This document shows, piece after piece, positions 26,501 to 39,165 of a stretch of 64,000 bases of DNA (its first letter is position 1; each line of letters begins with the position of its first letter). Source of the stretch: Crotophaga sulcirostris (Eukaryota > Chordata > Aves > Cuculiformes > Crotophagidae); assembly GCA_013397455.1 (NCBI GenBank), contig VYZB01000381.1, positions 1 to 64,000 on the forward strand. The letters are read 5' to 3'. The position numbers and the translations under genes were made by a program. The notes under the pieces were generated by a model. It made no database searches. It worked only from the letters and a program-made list of their open reading frames with translations, and was not told the DNA's origin.

Positions 26501-28879
26501 CTGTGGTTGAAGCCTGCTCCTTTTCCTGGGTTTATACAATTACCTTGAGTCAAAGGTATTTAAATGCCAAGTTTTTAGGTAGTTCCTAAATTTACTTAGG
26601 TTTGAGTGTTTACAGCAGCAGGTTTGTGTCCTTGTACCTCCCTCTCTGTGTATTTGAATGATAAATGCCAAGGTTTTCTTTTGGGATTTGTGTTTTTCCA
26701 CAGCCGAGTTGACACACTCCCACTACATTCAACCTTCTCCCCCAAGAGCTGATACAATTTATTTCTTTTGGAAGGGAAATATCAGAGCCTAAGCAGGCCC
26801 AAAGCAATTTTCTTTGAAGGCTGCGTTGGCTGGGACTGCAGAAACAGTGACAAAGAGGAGATTGTGGAAGAGTGTGCTAGATGGGAGCTCAGGCAGGAAA
26901 GGGTTACTGCCTGCACAGCTTTCTCTGTCTGCAGCTCCAGGCAAAACCCAGAGAGAGACAATGATGTCAGCACTACCTCCAGGCCCAGGGCCCCTTGCCT
27001 GACAATGTGGGCAATCCAACACATTCCCATCTGCCACAACAAGAGCATTCATGCTCCTATTTCCTGACCTCTTTGGATTAAAACATGTGGAGTTAAATAT
27101 ACATCCAGTCCCATGCTCATGCACTTGCATTGCACCAGAAATAGACTTATGGGAAACTGGCTGCAGCTTTTGCCACCCGACACTGGGGATCTGTGTCAAC
27201 CTTGTCATCTAGAAAAGCACACGTTGGTCTGGTCGGGAGATTGTACAGTCATGTACACAGAGCTAAAATACAGTTCGTGTTTGTGCCTTGCAGTGCTGCG
27301 TGTAATCAGCGAGCAATCAGAAAGGGGGGGAAGGGGAGCTTAAATAGAAAATGAAGATTAGTCAGAGGCAGTGATTTCAGCCTTTTAACCATGAGACTTG
27401 CAGAGTTTTTTAGTGCTGCATAAGAAGTTCTGACAGCAAAGACAGACCTTGGCCGAGCTGGGTGTTTGCACTCAATGCTGGTGGAGGAGGGAGAAGGTGC
27501 GGCTGCCTTACCGTGCTGCCATGCTGGGCTGGCAGGCACAGGGAGCACAGCTCTGACCAGGAGAAGCTTTTTGTTTGGTTTACAGTTAAGCCAGTCTGGT
27601 ACTGCAAAATTCTAGTAATAGAAGGATTTTATTGCTGCTTTTATTCACAATGCCTGGGGAGGGGGTCTGCTGCATGCACATGGATATTGTGATGTTTCCT
27701 TTTCACGTCTGCGTGCGCTGCGTATCTGTGGCTGTATGCCCATATGTATCTGCGTGTCTCCATATTTAACTGTCGTTCTGTGTCTGCATTGCTCAGTCTT
27801 TTTCCTTTTAAGTGTAGGAGTTGCATTTCTTTCTGTGCACAGATGAATTTTCCTTGACTACATAGTAAGGGGAAAGGAAATATAGGGATACCTCACATTT
27901 CGTTTATGTCTTGCTTGACAAAGGGTTTCATAATTCAGAAATATGAATGAAGAAGAAAATTAGACTTTTCGTTTCCTTCCTCTCTCTTTTGTCTACAGTC
28001 TTCTGTCTTCTCTTAACAGTCATTTCTTTTCTTTTCTCTACCTTCCCCCATCAGACTGCAAACTCTTGCTCCCATAACAAATGTTTTAAATGTAATCTAA
28101 CCTGCCTGCACAGTCAGCCCCCCCTCTCATAGCATGTGTCTTGTACAGTCTTCTCTTTCTTGTCTTCCTTTTTTTAACTCCTAATGGGCCTCAACATAGC
28201 AAATTCCTGTGGACAGTTTGGTTTACTATTTTTCCCCTTCATTTGGCCCCGTCTACAGCACTCACAATCTCAGAGAGCACAACACAGGGAAGCAGAACAC
28301 AAACAAGCTCCCCAAAATCTGTAATTCCCCAATGGCTCACAAGGGTCTTGGAAGAAGGTTTAATTGATAAAATCCTAATCGGGTGTTTGGAGCGGTAAGG
28401 CCAAATGGTTAATGTAGGATAAAAACTGCAAACCTCTTAATTCTCTTAGTGTTTGGCTTAACCTTGCCTTGACTCTGAAGAGATGGCAGTAAGTAAGGAT
28501 GAGCTTGTATTAGAAACAGGATTCTTTCTTTCTGTCCAACCCCTGTCATGCCAGTTCCAATATTACAGGGCATCAGTGGTACAAACTTCTCATCCATTTC
28601 TGTTGGTGGAGGTTTGGAACCACCAAGTGTTAAGATTTCAGCAGTGGCACAATAAGGAAGCTGCCTCTAGTGTCAACGACTCTAAATGAGGCATACAGAG
28701 AAGTTAAAGTGGTAATATGCATAATGTCTGTCATCCAGATATTTCAGAGCATATAAAGAGCTGTGTTTAAATCATTAAACTTAAGAACTTCAAAGGGGTC
28801 TGTCTGTGCAGACTGAACATCTACATGCAAGAAATCTCCAGTCCTTTTTCCACCTAGGTACCTCATTTGCCACTGGTCT
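23536..28879. other. Intergenic DNA, no gene seen
   Basis: About 5.3 kb. Holds an X-box at 23906 and a TG-rich degenerate patch at about 27690-27800. The 139-codon minus frame at 26789-27208 overlaps two other frames and has no domain. No recent transposon was seen. Confidence 0.6.
23906..23920. promoter_or_regulatory. RFX X-box (perfect half-sites, 3-bp spacer)
   Basis: GTTGCC-ATA-GGTAAC fits the X-box consensus GTNRCC(N)0-3RGYAAC at every defined position. It lies in a block (about 23700-23960) that looks more constrained than its surroundings. RFX factors bind such sites in ciliary, neural and immune genes. Occupancy here is inference. Confidence 0.5.
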
Positions 28880-29010
28880 GTCTGCTTTAAACTAGTCATT
28901 TCACACTGATCTCTAATTTTCCCATCACTAACACCAGGAGTTAATAATACTTAAGCAGAGTAGTGCCTCTTACAGAGTTGTTTTGAAGGAAACAGAGACT
29001 CTTATTGAAG
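28880..29010 (-). repeat. MIR/CORE-SINE-like ancient repeat relic
   Basis: A run of weak similarities in the usual order fits the MIR consensus: a stretch like CAgTCAtTTcAC, then TCTcTaaTTTtCCCATCa, then AATAATACTTA, then cagaGTTGTTtTGA. It is heavily diverged, and boundaries are by eye. Orientation is given as the strand opposite to the one on which this usual reverse-complement form reads. Confidence 0.4.
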
Positions 29011-32000
29011 GAGTCCCTGTGTGAAGACTCATTTGATAGGAACTTGTGTGCCTGTTTGAAGTTCTTCAGGAGCAAAGTAGAGGAAGCCTGTTCAGCATGA
29101 GATCAGCACTGAACTCTTAAGCACCATAAGGCATGAGAGTTTGCAGGCACCAGGGGGAAATACAATGGTAAAAACAAGAGCCCTGCATAGTTTTCCGGGA
29201 CCCTAAATTAGGTTGTGGAATGTAGGAAGAGTTAGGTTTGCAGTTGTGGACTGAGACATGTGCAATGCTTACCATCCATTCTTGGTGGCTGATGGATCTC
29301 TGCTTTTGTTGCTTGTCTCAATTTCACACACAAGGTCAGTGAAATACGTGAGAACAGAATCTCTATGTCCTCACACCCCATCTCTTGCCATGAGTACCAG
29401 ACAGGGCACCAAAAATGTGGAAAATATGTCCCCTGGTTCCCCTGCTTTGATTGGGACCATTATTTTGATGAAGAGCTTTAGTTTTTCCATAGAAATCAAG
29501 CAATATCTCTGTGTTTATGGCTACACTTGCATCTAATACGGCTTGCTTAGCCTAGATATAAGCACTGTTGTGCGAAGCACTCAGCAGCTGGTTTGGAGCA
29601 GGGTAGGAGAACAGAGAAAACCTGCAAATCACATTCTTCTGACCACCTTCCTCTTCCCTGATGTTTTCAGTCACGCTGCCCAAAGGAGCCATTTGGGGAG
29701 ATTTGAGAATGCATAGAGCAAGTGCTCTTTTTCATTTATGCTCAAGATAAACAAGGGTGTCAGCTGAAGCAGAGCTGCTGAGGTGTTCTGTGTACTTCAG
29801 TGCCAGGCAGTAGTGGCTGCTGCTTAGGAGATGGATTTATTAAGATTATTAGTAAGTGTTATTTGGAGGTGACTGAAATGGCTGGGTGAATTCCAGAGGA
29901 TTAGCTTTCCAAAGATAGCAAATGCAAAAAAAAAAGCAACCCCAAACAAACAAGCCACCAGTACCAGTTGTGTTTACTTAATAAAGTCTCTGCACTGGAT
30001 TAGCTCACGAGCTTTTGCTTGTTTTTGTGGCTGGAGATATGGGGGATGGGAAGGAGGAACCATCTTACCGTGTAATTCCCAAGCAAAAGCAGAGCTGCAG
30101 CACAGCGTCTGGCCCAGTTCACCGAGTAGGTGACAACCTGCTGAGAGCAGGGCAGGCAGAGGAGGAGTCACTTCTTCCTGGGTTGCACCGGATTTAAGGA
30201 GCCTAGTGTGCAGCAACTCTGATACAGAAATAACCTGGGTGAGGAAGGCTCTGCTTAGGAACCATCACGTCCCTGTATAAAGGGTACAAGAGCCTCAGGG
30301 TGTCACGCTGACCCAAACCTGAAAAGTGGCCTGTGGGAGGGAGACTGGCAACCAAAATAGTCATCTCCTATTCGCTAGTGAGGCCCTAAGAGGACCTCAA
30401 AGTGTTTGTAGACATGAATTTGCCAAATATCACCCCCAAAAGCCTATCCCTGTGGGATGGAAGTTGGTGTTGCTAACCCCAGATGGCAACCCAGAGGCAG
30501 TGGGGGGTGTGTCAAAGGTCCACAGAGAGCAAGCCATATGGGAACACAGGGGGGTAGCAACAGGGGAACACAAAATCAGGAGGAAAAAGCCATCCCTCAG
30601 AGAAAACTGAGGGGGAAATGGGCTCTAAGGACCGAAGTAGCTCATGTTGTAATGTTGTTTTGGTGCCTAGATACTGTTCCTAAATGAGTTCCTCCAAAAT
30701 GCTGCTGGTTGGTGGTGTAGAATAGATGAGTCAGTTCTGCAGTGCAGCTCGCCTGTCCCTGCTTCAGTGCTGTGGTCCAGGAGCGGAGCCACGTGGGAGC
30801 TCCCCACTGCCCCTTACCCTGCACTGCACTGCTGGAAACACAGTCACCCAAAGAAGTACCTCTCTTTAGTGATTCATTTGAGCCACTTTGGGAAGTGGCA
30901 GGAGATGCTGAGGGATTCTCTGTTCAAGCCCAGACACTGAAAAGGGGGCTGTGAAGCCTGGTGCTCTTGCAGTATCCAGTGAAATTGCTTGTTTTCTTTC
31001 ATGAGAAGCTGCTTGCTTGTCTCCAAAATCTGCAGGAGTTGCACTGGCTCCTCTTCCCTCCTTCAGAAAAGTCCCTTATTCAGAGCTGGGCCTGTTTTGC
31101 TATTGCCTGGGCTTCCCAAATCTTTCCTAGGCACCAACAGCAGCAAAACTCTTCCAGTTTGTTCAGACAGGAAAGGCCTTTAATTTTACACAGTCACAGA
31201 GCAGAATGGGCCCCATGAATATAATTTAGAAATGTCATTCTTCAACCAGGGAAAGGGGAAAATGTACTACTTATACGTTTTGGGAGAAGCTATCACAAGT
31301 GGAAAAAGGAGGAGGGAAAGGCTACAACTCACTCGAGTGGAAGAAAAGGAGTGGGAACCCAGTGATGCAGTTTTATACTGAGTGAACAGAAGCATCTGGT
31401 AACCTGTGTGCTTAATCCCATGCCAAGATTGAAGGATATGTCAGCAGTAACTAAAATAGAAGCTCAGTGGGAGGTATAGAGCCCTGGATTCAGACTACCC
31501 AGGTTTTACAGAAGTCTTCGGTGCTAAAATTTGTGTTACTGAAATCCTTGATTACTACTACAGAGAAAATAAGAGAATGTTGGACTACAAGGCAAAGGGA
31601 ATGAAAAAGGAAGAAAAATGAGAAGGAGACTATAGCATTTCAGGGTGATCTCCTCATCTTTCTGTTGGGCTCCAAATTTTTGATAACAATCATAATTTCC
31701 ACATGAGAAGATGATGGTTAAGGAAGCTATTTTCTTTCATAGATAAAATGAAAGTGCCCACATTAAAATAAAAAAGGTAGTGCTTTCCTTTTCCATGAGT
31801 TCCTCATGCATTAAATAAACATCCTCTGTTGTCAGGAAAGGAAACAAAAGCTAATGTTTATTTGGAAAACTGGAACGTGTTTTGCAGTAAAAATAAAAGA
31901 TATTACAGGTCTGGTCTGCTCTAGCCCTTGATTTACAAAGCAAGTCCCTTTAGTGACACTCATTGGTCTGCTCTAATTTACATCAAAGAATCCTGCACTC

Positions 32001-33634
32001 CATGACTGGTGACACCAAAGGTGGTTTAAGGCCACTTCTGTCCTTGGATTTAACACATCCATAGAGTATAGCCAAGACCAAGGGTCTGTCTCTCTTCATG
32101 ATAAATAATCCATTGTTATGGGACTGTGGCCATAAGTGCAATTTAACATTATAAAGTAATTTTCTGTGACAATTCAGATCCCAACTTCATCACTCTTATC
32201 TTTCTCTCTATCTGATATATTTTAGTGTTTGGTATTATGCCTAATATGGAGAGATTGCAATGAATTAGATGAAACATTTAATAAAGGAGATGTCTGGAAA
32301 GTGAGAACATTTTATCTCTGAAAAAGTCTTCCAGTGATTTGTTGGAACATCCTATTTAAAAATGGGTTTGGGTTAGAAGCACCACATTTGTGTGATTCGT
32401 CCTCAACAGAAATTAGAGCCTCTCAGTATTTTTATGCGGCCGAATTATTATTTTTTGAGTTATTCATTATAGACCTCTGAACCTCTCATGAGTCCCCAAG
32501 TGCTTTATGAGCCTTATAAAAGGATTCAGACTCACTATCAGAACAGAAAAATTCTCAGGAGGAGAGAGATTTGTAACTAAACTGACATGGACAGAAAGAG
32601 ATGGAGAAGGAAAACTTCAGAAAACCTGGAATAAAAGCAAATTCTTTAACAGCTTAACAACAATCTAGAGTCAGGAACAGCACAGGCTGTACTGATGATG
32701 TTTAGAAGAAAGCGCAGGACTATCCTGCAAAGTTTTGTTTCATATCTGGTTTGGCAGCAGGAGAAAGATAGAAGGTTTGTTTTCTAGAGTTTTCTCAAAA
32801 CAGGGACCCTGAAAGAAACATGCCTGTTATCTTCAGAGCTCCTGTTATTGACATGCCAATACTCTTCAAAGGAAGAGTCAGATGTTCAAGATAGTCTATT
32901 TACAATCAGCAGGGCATACAGGTCAAAGTGAAAAAGAGCAAAATTGCTATTTCTGAGAAGCTATAAAATAAATAATTTAAAGAAAATGCACAGACAGAAG
33001 TTGTATATAATGTAAACACCTCGGCCCCTTAATAAACACCTCTGAGATTCACAGACTGGTTAGGAAAACATTGCATAGCAAAACTCTTTTTTACAAAGAG
33101 TTGATTAGATAAATGCCACCTGCTGATTGTGAAAACTCGCTAGAACTTGCTGGGATCCACAAGTCTTACAGGATCCAGCTTATTTTCCTACCTGGGAGCA
33201 AAGTCTGATAGAGTTGCATATTAAATGGAATGGGACAGAGCCAAAGTTCGATAAATAATGGAAATGCATTTGCAAATATTTATTTAGTGAAAATATTGCC
33301 AAAATTTACAATATTATTGATGATGAATTATTTAATCAGCTCCAGACGAAACTCCAACAGAATCCCTGACTATACCATTCTGCCAACAAGGATTATGCAT
33401 GCATAGCACTCCCTCCGCAGTGACTGCAGAAACACGCTCTGCTTGCCAGTCTCCAAGAAAGGATGCGACTCTTCTGCTGTCAGCTGAGTCAAAGCTTCAC
33501 AGCACTGATAGAACGACTCAGTCAGGGGTGGACTGAGTCAGGCCCGTAGGCAGAGCTGGGCACGTGAGTGGGTGTGCTCAGGACAGAGATACGCCACACC
33601 AGTATGCCCGTACAGAAGCCCCAAGCACAAATAA
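29011..33634. other. Intergenic DNA, no gene seen
   Basis: About 4.6 kb. Open frames stay under about 95 codons. The part at 31400-33400 is AT-rich, nearly free of long frames, and has the texture of conserved non-coding DNA, including ATGCATTTGCAAAT at 33264-33277. Conservation cannot be tested from this sequence alone. Confidence 0.65.
33485..33540. promoter_or_regulatory. AP-1/TRE-like motif cluster
   Basis: TGAGTCA occurs at 33485-33491 and again at 33534-33540, with a related GACTCAGTCA at 33515-33524 between. Two perfect TREs within 56 bases just upstream of CR1 copy 3 are more than chance would give locally. Function is inference. Confidence 0.4.
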
Positions 33635-34076
33635 AAGGATGGTGAAGGGGCTGGAGCACAAGACCTGTGAGGAGCAACTGAGGGAGCTGGGGCTGTTTAG
33701 CCTGGAGAAGAGGAGGCTCAGGGGAGACTTTATTGCTCTCTACAACTGCCTAAAAGGACGCTGTAGTCAGGCAGGGGTTGGTCTCTTCTCTCAGGTGACC
33801 AGTGACAGAACTAGAGGACATGGACTCAAGCTTAGTCAGGGAAGGTTTAGACTTGATGTTAGGAAAAAGTTCTTCCCTGAAAGGGCGATTTGCCATTGGA
33901 ATGCACTGCCTGGGGAGGTGGTGGAGTCGCCAACCCTGGAGGTGTTTAAGAGGAGACTGGATGAGGCACTCAGTGCCATGGTTTAGATGATGGGTTGGTG
34001 TTAGTGTTGGGTTATAGGCTGGACTTGGTGATCTCAGAGGTCCTTTCCAACCTTTTGATACTGTGAAACTATGAAA
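33635..34076 (+). mobile_element. CR1 LINE 3' fragment (copy 3), ORF2 C-terminus intact
   Basis: This is a 5'-truncated CR1 in plus orientation. The frame from about 33640 encodes [46 protein letters not shown] and [16 protein letters not shown], ending at the expected TAG (33984-33986). Then come about 60 bases of 3' UTR and the tail TTTTGATACTGTGAAACTATGAA. It lacks the additional base present in copies 1 and 2. The reverse transcriptase and endonuclease domains are absent, so it cannot move by itself. Confidence 0.93.
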
Positions 34077-37000
34077 TGGGTGCATATGGGCTATCTGTTA
34101 GCATGTGGCAGTGTTTCTCCCTCCGTGTAGGTGTGTACTGTACAGAGGTGTGCACAGGCTGACGCAGCTGTGGTGCAGTGAGCACACGTACATGGTTTTG
34201 GCAGCTGCGTGCTGGGGTAGATGTGTGTGTGCTGTATGGGCTGTCCCACCTGTGCCTTTGCGGCGCCGTTCTCGAACTGCCTAGGGAAAAGGGAATTCCA
34301 CAGAGCCCTGGCTTTGGCTTCTGTCTGTCATTTTCAGGCTCATTTTCCAGAAACATGTCCTTATATTGCCAGGGTGTGGGATTCCTGTGCACAGCTGTAC
34401 AGAACCACACGTTGTTGCGTAGGTGTCTGCCCTCCTGCCTGCCGCACTCACCTGGGGATTCCTGCATCTCTTTCTCATCTGCAGTTCACCAGCAGCAGTT
34501 TCTCCTTTTGGCCAGAGGACTTTTGCCTGGGCTCATGCCCAGATCTGCTGTTTAAGCAAAGGAAAGAGGCAGTGCTCGCTGAGGAAGTACCTGCATATTT
34601 CAGGCAGGTTTAGGGATAGTTGTTCCAGACAGTTGATCCCACTTGACTTTATGGCACACAACACACATAATCCAGGTCAGCCCTCTCCTCTCTGCCCTGA
34701 CCTGCTCATGCACATGCTATTTCCAGATCAGGTCACACATTCCCCACTCTCTCTCCTCTGGCCACTGAGCCTGTTCCTTCCATTAGAGTTTAAGGAGAGG
34801 CCCACCAGCCATGGCAATCCCAGCCCTCCAGTCACTGCTGCAGCCAAGGTCAAGCCTGGGGCAGGAATTGTCTGTAAGTACAGACAGGGTAGGGAAGGGA
34901 AGGGAAGAACAATAAGAATCGTTTACTTCCCAATGCACTTGAGCACTTGAGAGAAACTGTCCCCCCAGATTGCTGAGTCAGCAGCGGCTGACAAATTAGT
35001 CAACAGGATGACTGGGCCTCAGCTCCTGGCAATTAGCATCGGCAGAGCTTTGTGTGTGCCTCTGTGTTTTCCCATTAGTTGTGGCTTGCAGGCCTGTGGA
35101 GGGAGGAGGGACTGGGGAAGGAAATGGCTTGCTTTGACTTCGCAGACACATGGAATTTGCATTCCCAAGGTCGCACAGCAGTCATTTGGCTTCCTGTTTC
35201 AGCATCTTTGCAGGCTGTAGCTGTTATGAATAAAGTATGCTGAGAGCCTCTTAGGAGGGAGGTGCATCAACACAGCTGGAGGAAGGGTGAGTCCTGAATT
35301 GCAGTAGCAGAAGCACTAGAGACTGGGAGGGGTACAGTTTAACCCATCAGTGTGGCTCACAAAACCAGGTATTGTCAGGGTCAAGGAGGGTGGGCAATGG
35401 TTAGACAGAGAAGTTTACTGATGAGAATGGCATTGCTAATACTAATATTCAGTACTGGAATAAGAATGGTGTCACAGATCCAGAGTGAGCGGCTTTGGCA
35501 GAGCTCAGAGTGATGAAATGATAGGTGGAGACAGAGGGGGATAAGGAGTGGAATAAAAGGGGATTCTGTAGGTCAGGAGTTCAGTGTCTTGTCAAAGCGA
35601 TTTGGGAAGCCGGGGGCTAAAAGGTGGAGCTGCAGGTCAGGATTAAGCCGAACCTAAGAGCAGAGCTCTGTCACTGTGTGGCAGAGGTCACTGCCTCCAA
35701 AGCAGGCTGCAGGGGTCATGGCCCATGCTGTGAACAATGACATTTCCTGGATTCAGCTCTAGTGGAACTACAAACACACTTTGTTTTTAAAATCCCGTGC
35801 ATCTCCTCTTGCCTTACCATCTTCGAGGCCAGGTCAGCAGTGCTCTCAGACAGGGTGTGAGTTGAAAATACTCAGAGGACCCTGGAAGAGAGGTCAAGTA
35901 CTTCTGCCTTTATAGCCCCACCTTCATCCGCTACGTATCCATCTCCCTGGTAAGTCAGACACTACCATATTATCATACTCATTCCTGATGAGTTGGTCAA
36001 TCTGATTTGCCCAAAGTTCAGTGGTGCCCCCAGCTCTGTAAGGCCTAGCTGTGACCCATGAAGTGGGCTTTGTTCTGGGTGCTCGGAGACCAGTCTCTGC
36101 TTACAGGCTTTCACAAAGGTTGAGCTCAGCTGAGAGCAGCAGAAGAATTCAAGCTATCAGTTCTCCTTTTTGTGAGGGTGGGGGTGAGAGATACGGTCTT
36201 TGTATCCAGGGCACCACAACATGGTCCTTTGCTGAGTGTAACTGGAGTCCCTGGACTTCAAATCCTGCTGCTGAGAGCCTAGCAACAAGTGAATGTATCT
36301 ATTTAAGCTTTTAAGGAAGGAGTAGGTTAATGGAGGTGAAAGTAGGTCAGAATGTTTTATTTTCTGAGTTTGTTGGGTTCTTTCTAGGAACTGTAAGGCT
36401 GTGCTTGTAAGTTGTCTTTGTATCCAGAGACTAAGCAGCAGCATATCCATTTATACTCCTTTATGCCACACTAAACTTGAGACAGTTAATTTGCCTTTTG
36501 TTGATGGACAGGCTGCCTCACACCACCTCACGTTTACCAAAGCGTGCACCAAGGTGCTTCCTACAGAGCAGCTGACACCCAGGAGCTTGCTGTTCCTGCA
36601 GTGACCTCTCCTTGTCTTCAACACCTGTTATTTTGTGCTTGGTTGTAAACTGCTTTAGGGCAGATTTTTACTGATCTCTTAGCTGCCGAACAATGTTTTC
36701 TGAAAATACCAGCTTGCATCTATCTTCATTGTGAGGTGTCTAAATAGTTTTTGCATCTGGGTATCTCTTCCTCCATGCTTCAGTTTTTCATCTAATAAAA
36801 TGGTCTAATTGTAGTTTGGGCTTGAGTCAGTGTTGTGTGCCTGCATGTGAATGTGGCTGGAGAGGAGCTGTGGGCATTCAAGTGCTCCTGTGATCCTGTT
36901 AAAGAATGTGGCTGGGGCCTTCCCTTCTGCCCCTTCTGGCATAGTGGTGGTTAGACAGCACTTTGGTTATGCCTGACTATTGCTGGTGTGCCTGAGCTTC

Positions 37001-39099
37001 GAAACTTTAGCCTGTGAATTTTGCGATCCTGTAAGCCTCCAGGATCCTCCTGATCCATTTCATACAGGACTCAAACTACTACAGATGCAAGGAAATAGTG
37101 AGTCCTGAATTGCTTGGAGTTGGACTTCTACAATACCACAAAACTTCAGAGAGGCTTTGTTGCTGTGGCCTTGCACCTTGTAGAAAAAGCCAGGGCTGTG
37201 TCATCCATGTAACACACAGAATTTATCAGATACAGATCCTAATAAGGAGCAGTAGACAAAGATCAGCTGAGTTCTCTCTGATCACTTATTTAACCTTCCC
37301 AGTGAATGTCAGAAAGTGGACTACCACTTCATTACAAGTGATAAAACTTCACTACAAATTCAGGCCCTAGGTTTTAGTTCCATCATTTTGCAACACTTAC
37401 CTCTGTTCGCTTTCAGTAACCGATTCCAGTGATCCCCTTGTCTGATGGCAGGATGGAGCAGGAGGAGAGAGGGACAGACCATGTGCTTGCCACTATTCCA
37501 GTTCGTGGTTTGTGGGAAATCTGATCGCCTTTTCTCAGCATTATGCTTTGGGTAGAGCTGTCAGAGCCAATTCCACCTCTGGGAAAGAAGTATTCCAATC
37601 TCTGTTCAAGTGATACCAGGGATACTACTTCTTCACATTGTTCTGAGCCAGTCCTGCATTCCCATCAGAAACAGAAGAAGAAGTTACATACCCTTTTGTT
37701 CTTTGAGATATTACACTTCACATGGGCCTTGTGACTGCATTGACACAACTGCAAGCTAATACAGCCATCAGACTATGAGGGAGCAGAAAGTTTCAGCTGC
37801 TCTGCTTTTTTTTCCCCTACTTCAGATTACTAGAACTGCATGGTTCAGGCACAGCCACGCCAAACACAGTTGTTTAAAAAATCCAGACTTGTTTACATGA
37901 GGTACATGTGCAACTGCAGCAAGATCCATACTGACTGCAGCGTTTGAAAGAACACCTGAAGGGGCATCTTGTCAGGGGAAAGGAAAAATATGTCAAGGAC
38001 AAGGTAGTGCTCAGATGTCATAAGGAGGACATGGGGTGTCTAAGATACTGTAACTTTGAGAGTCAGTTTCCTCTGTCTAGCCATGTTTTATTCCAAATGA
38101 GCTATACTGAATGCAGCAAACAAACTAGGGATGGATATAGTGCTGTGGTATAGAAGTATTTTAGTAACACTCAGTTATGACTGATTGTTAGTAGCAGTAA
38201 TTCCCATGTCTTTTCCCACTTTTATGGCGCTGCCTGCAAATAACACTCTCCTTGTCAATCCACCGTCTCTCCTCAGTTCTTCAAAGTTGGTGTTTTTCAT
38301 CATGGAAGGCACTCAGTTAATTTTGGAGTCTAAAAGGTACATGCAGCACAGGGCAAGTTTCTTCAGTGTGGCCCTGACAGTACTCCTCCTGCCCTCTTGG
38401 AAGTAATGTTTCTGAAGGATGCGGTGGCCTCTTTCTGAGCTGGCAAGCAGTGCCATTTGTAGTGTTGATACTTGTCCCAGTGGGACTCGGCTGAGATTTT
38501 TCCATCCTCCCCTTGCCCAGTTCATTTTGCTTAGAGTGCCAAAAAGCTGTCAAATTGCGTTTTTGCAACTGTCAATCTAGACTGAGGTGGACCTTGTGAC
38601 TTAAAGGTGAAAGGATGTGGAGTCTGTTTTCCTGTCCTGCTAAGCTAGCCAGTATCTCCTTGTGCTGCTTCAGGGGTTAGCTCTGATAATGTCAGTATGA
38701 ATATTTTGCTGCCATTTGGCTAATTGCTATGTTTCCTATTGCAAAATCATGTAAAGAGAAATAAAGGAAAAAGAACTGCCATGGCAGCAGACAAAGGCAC
38801 AATTCAGTGCTGGTTTAAAGTGTACTTATGCCATAGCCCAAGACCTGTTAAATGGCAGGTCTGACATAATGTTGTCCAACTTCATTGATCAAATATCCCT
38901 GAAAAGATGTTTTTACGAACCAAGTCCTTGAGATTATCATTTCACCATTTCTCTCCAGCTGTTCTTCAATCTCAGATACCATAAGCAGAGCAGATACAAC
39001 TCAAAAAGAATGGTAGGACTATAGTATTTCAATAAGAAGCAGATACCTCCCCCCCAGTACCAATGGTAAAAATAATTAAGTCTTTCTACTTCTCTAGTG
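34077..39099. other. Intergenic DNA, no gene seen
   Basis: About 5 kb. Overlapping frames at 34178-34950 (up to 175 codons at 34423-34950) have no recognisable domain, and equally long frames lie on both strands. A perfect Maf element at 34971 is listed separately. Bases 36750-36820 loosely resemble a MIR-type core. A CTGCCATGGCAG palindrome lies near 38777. Confidence 0.6.
34971..34983. promoter_or_regulatory. Perfect T-MARE (Maf recognition element)
   Basis: TGCTGAGTCAGCA is the complete 13-base palindromic Maf recognition element built on an AP-1 core. It is bound by large and small Maf factors and by NRF2/BACH-small Maf dimers. All 13 positions match; use in vivo is inference. Confidence 0.55.
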
Positions 39100-39165
39100 T
39101 GTTCCATCTGAGGGTCTCAAAGCGTTTTACAAGCATTAGTTAATTAAACTTTTCATCTCCTCCCT
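39100..39165. repeat. Old SINE-like relic (CTCAAAGCGTTTTACAAGCATTA)
   Basis: The stretch resembles the part of MIR-type and related sauropsid repeats that reads like CTCAAAGCGCTTTACAAACATTAATTAA. It is short and diverged; the assignment rests on remembered consensus, not on a search. Confidence 0.35.

Noticed and set aside
33564..33986. 140-codon frame as a host gene
   Set aside because: It is the C-terminal end of CR1 ORF2, as the shared [14 protein letters not shown] and [21 protein letters not shown] motifs in copies 1, 3 and 4 show.
34423..34950. 175-codon plus-strand frame
   Set aside because: No recognisable domain, a shifting composition, and other frames of similar length overlap it on both strands.
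36750..36820. MIR-like core (TCCATGCTTCAGTTTTTCATCTAATAAAATGG)
   Set aside because: Similarity confined to a short part; too weak to list as a separate repeat.
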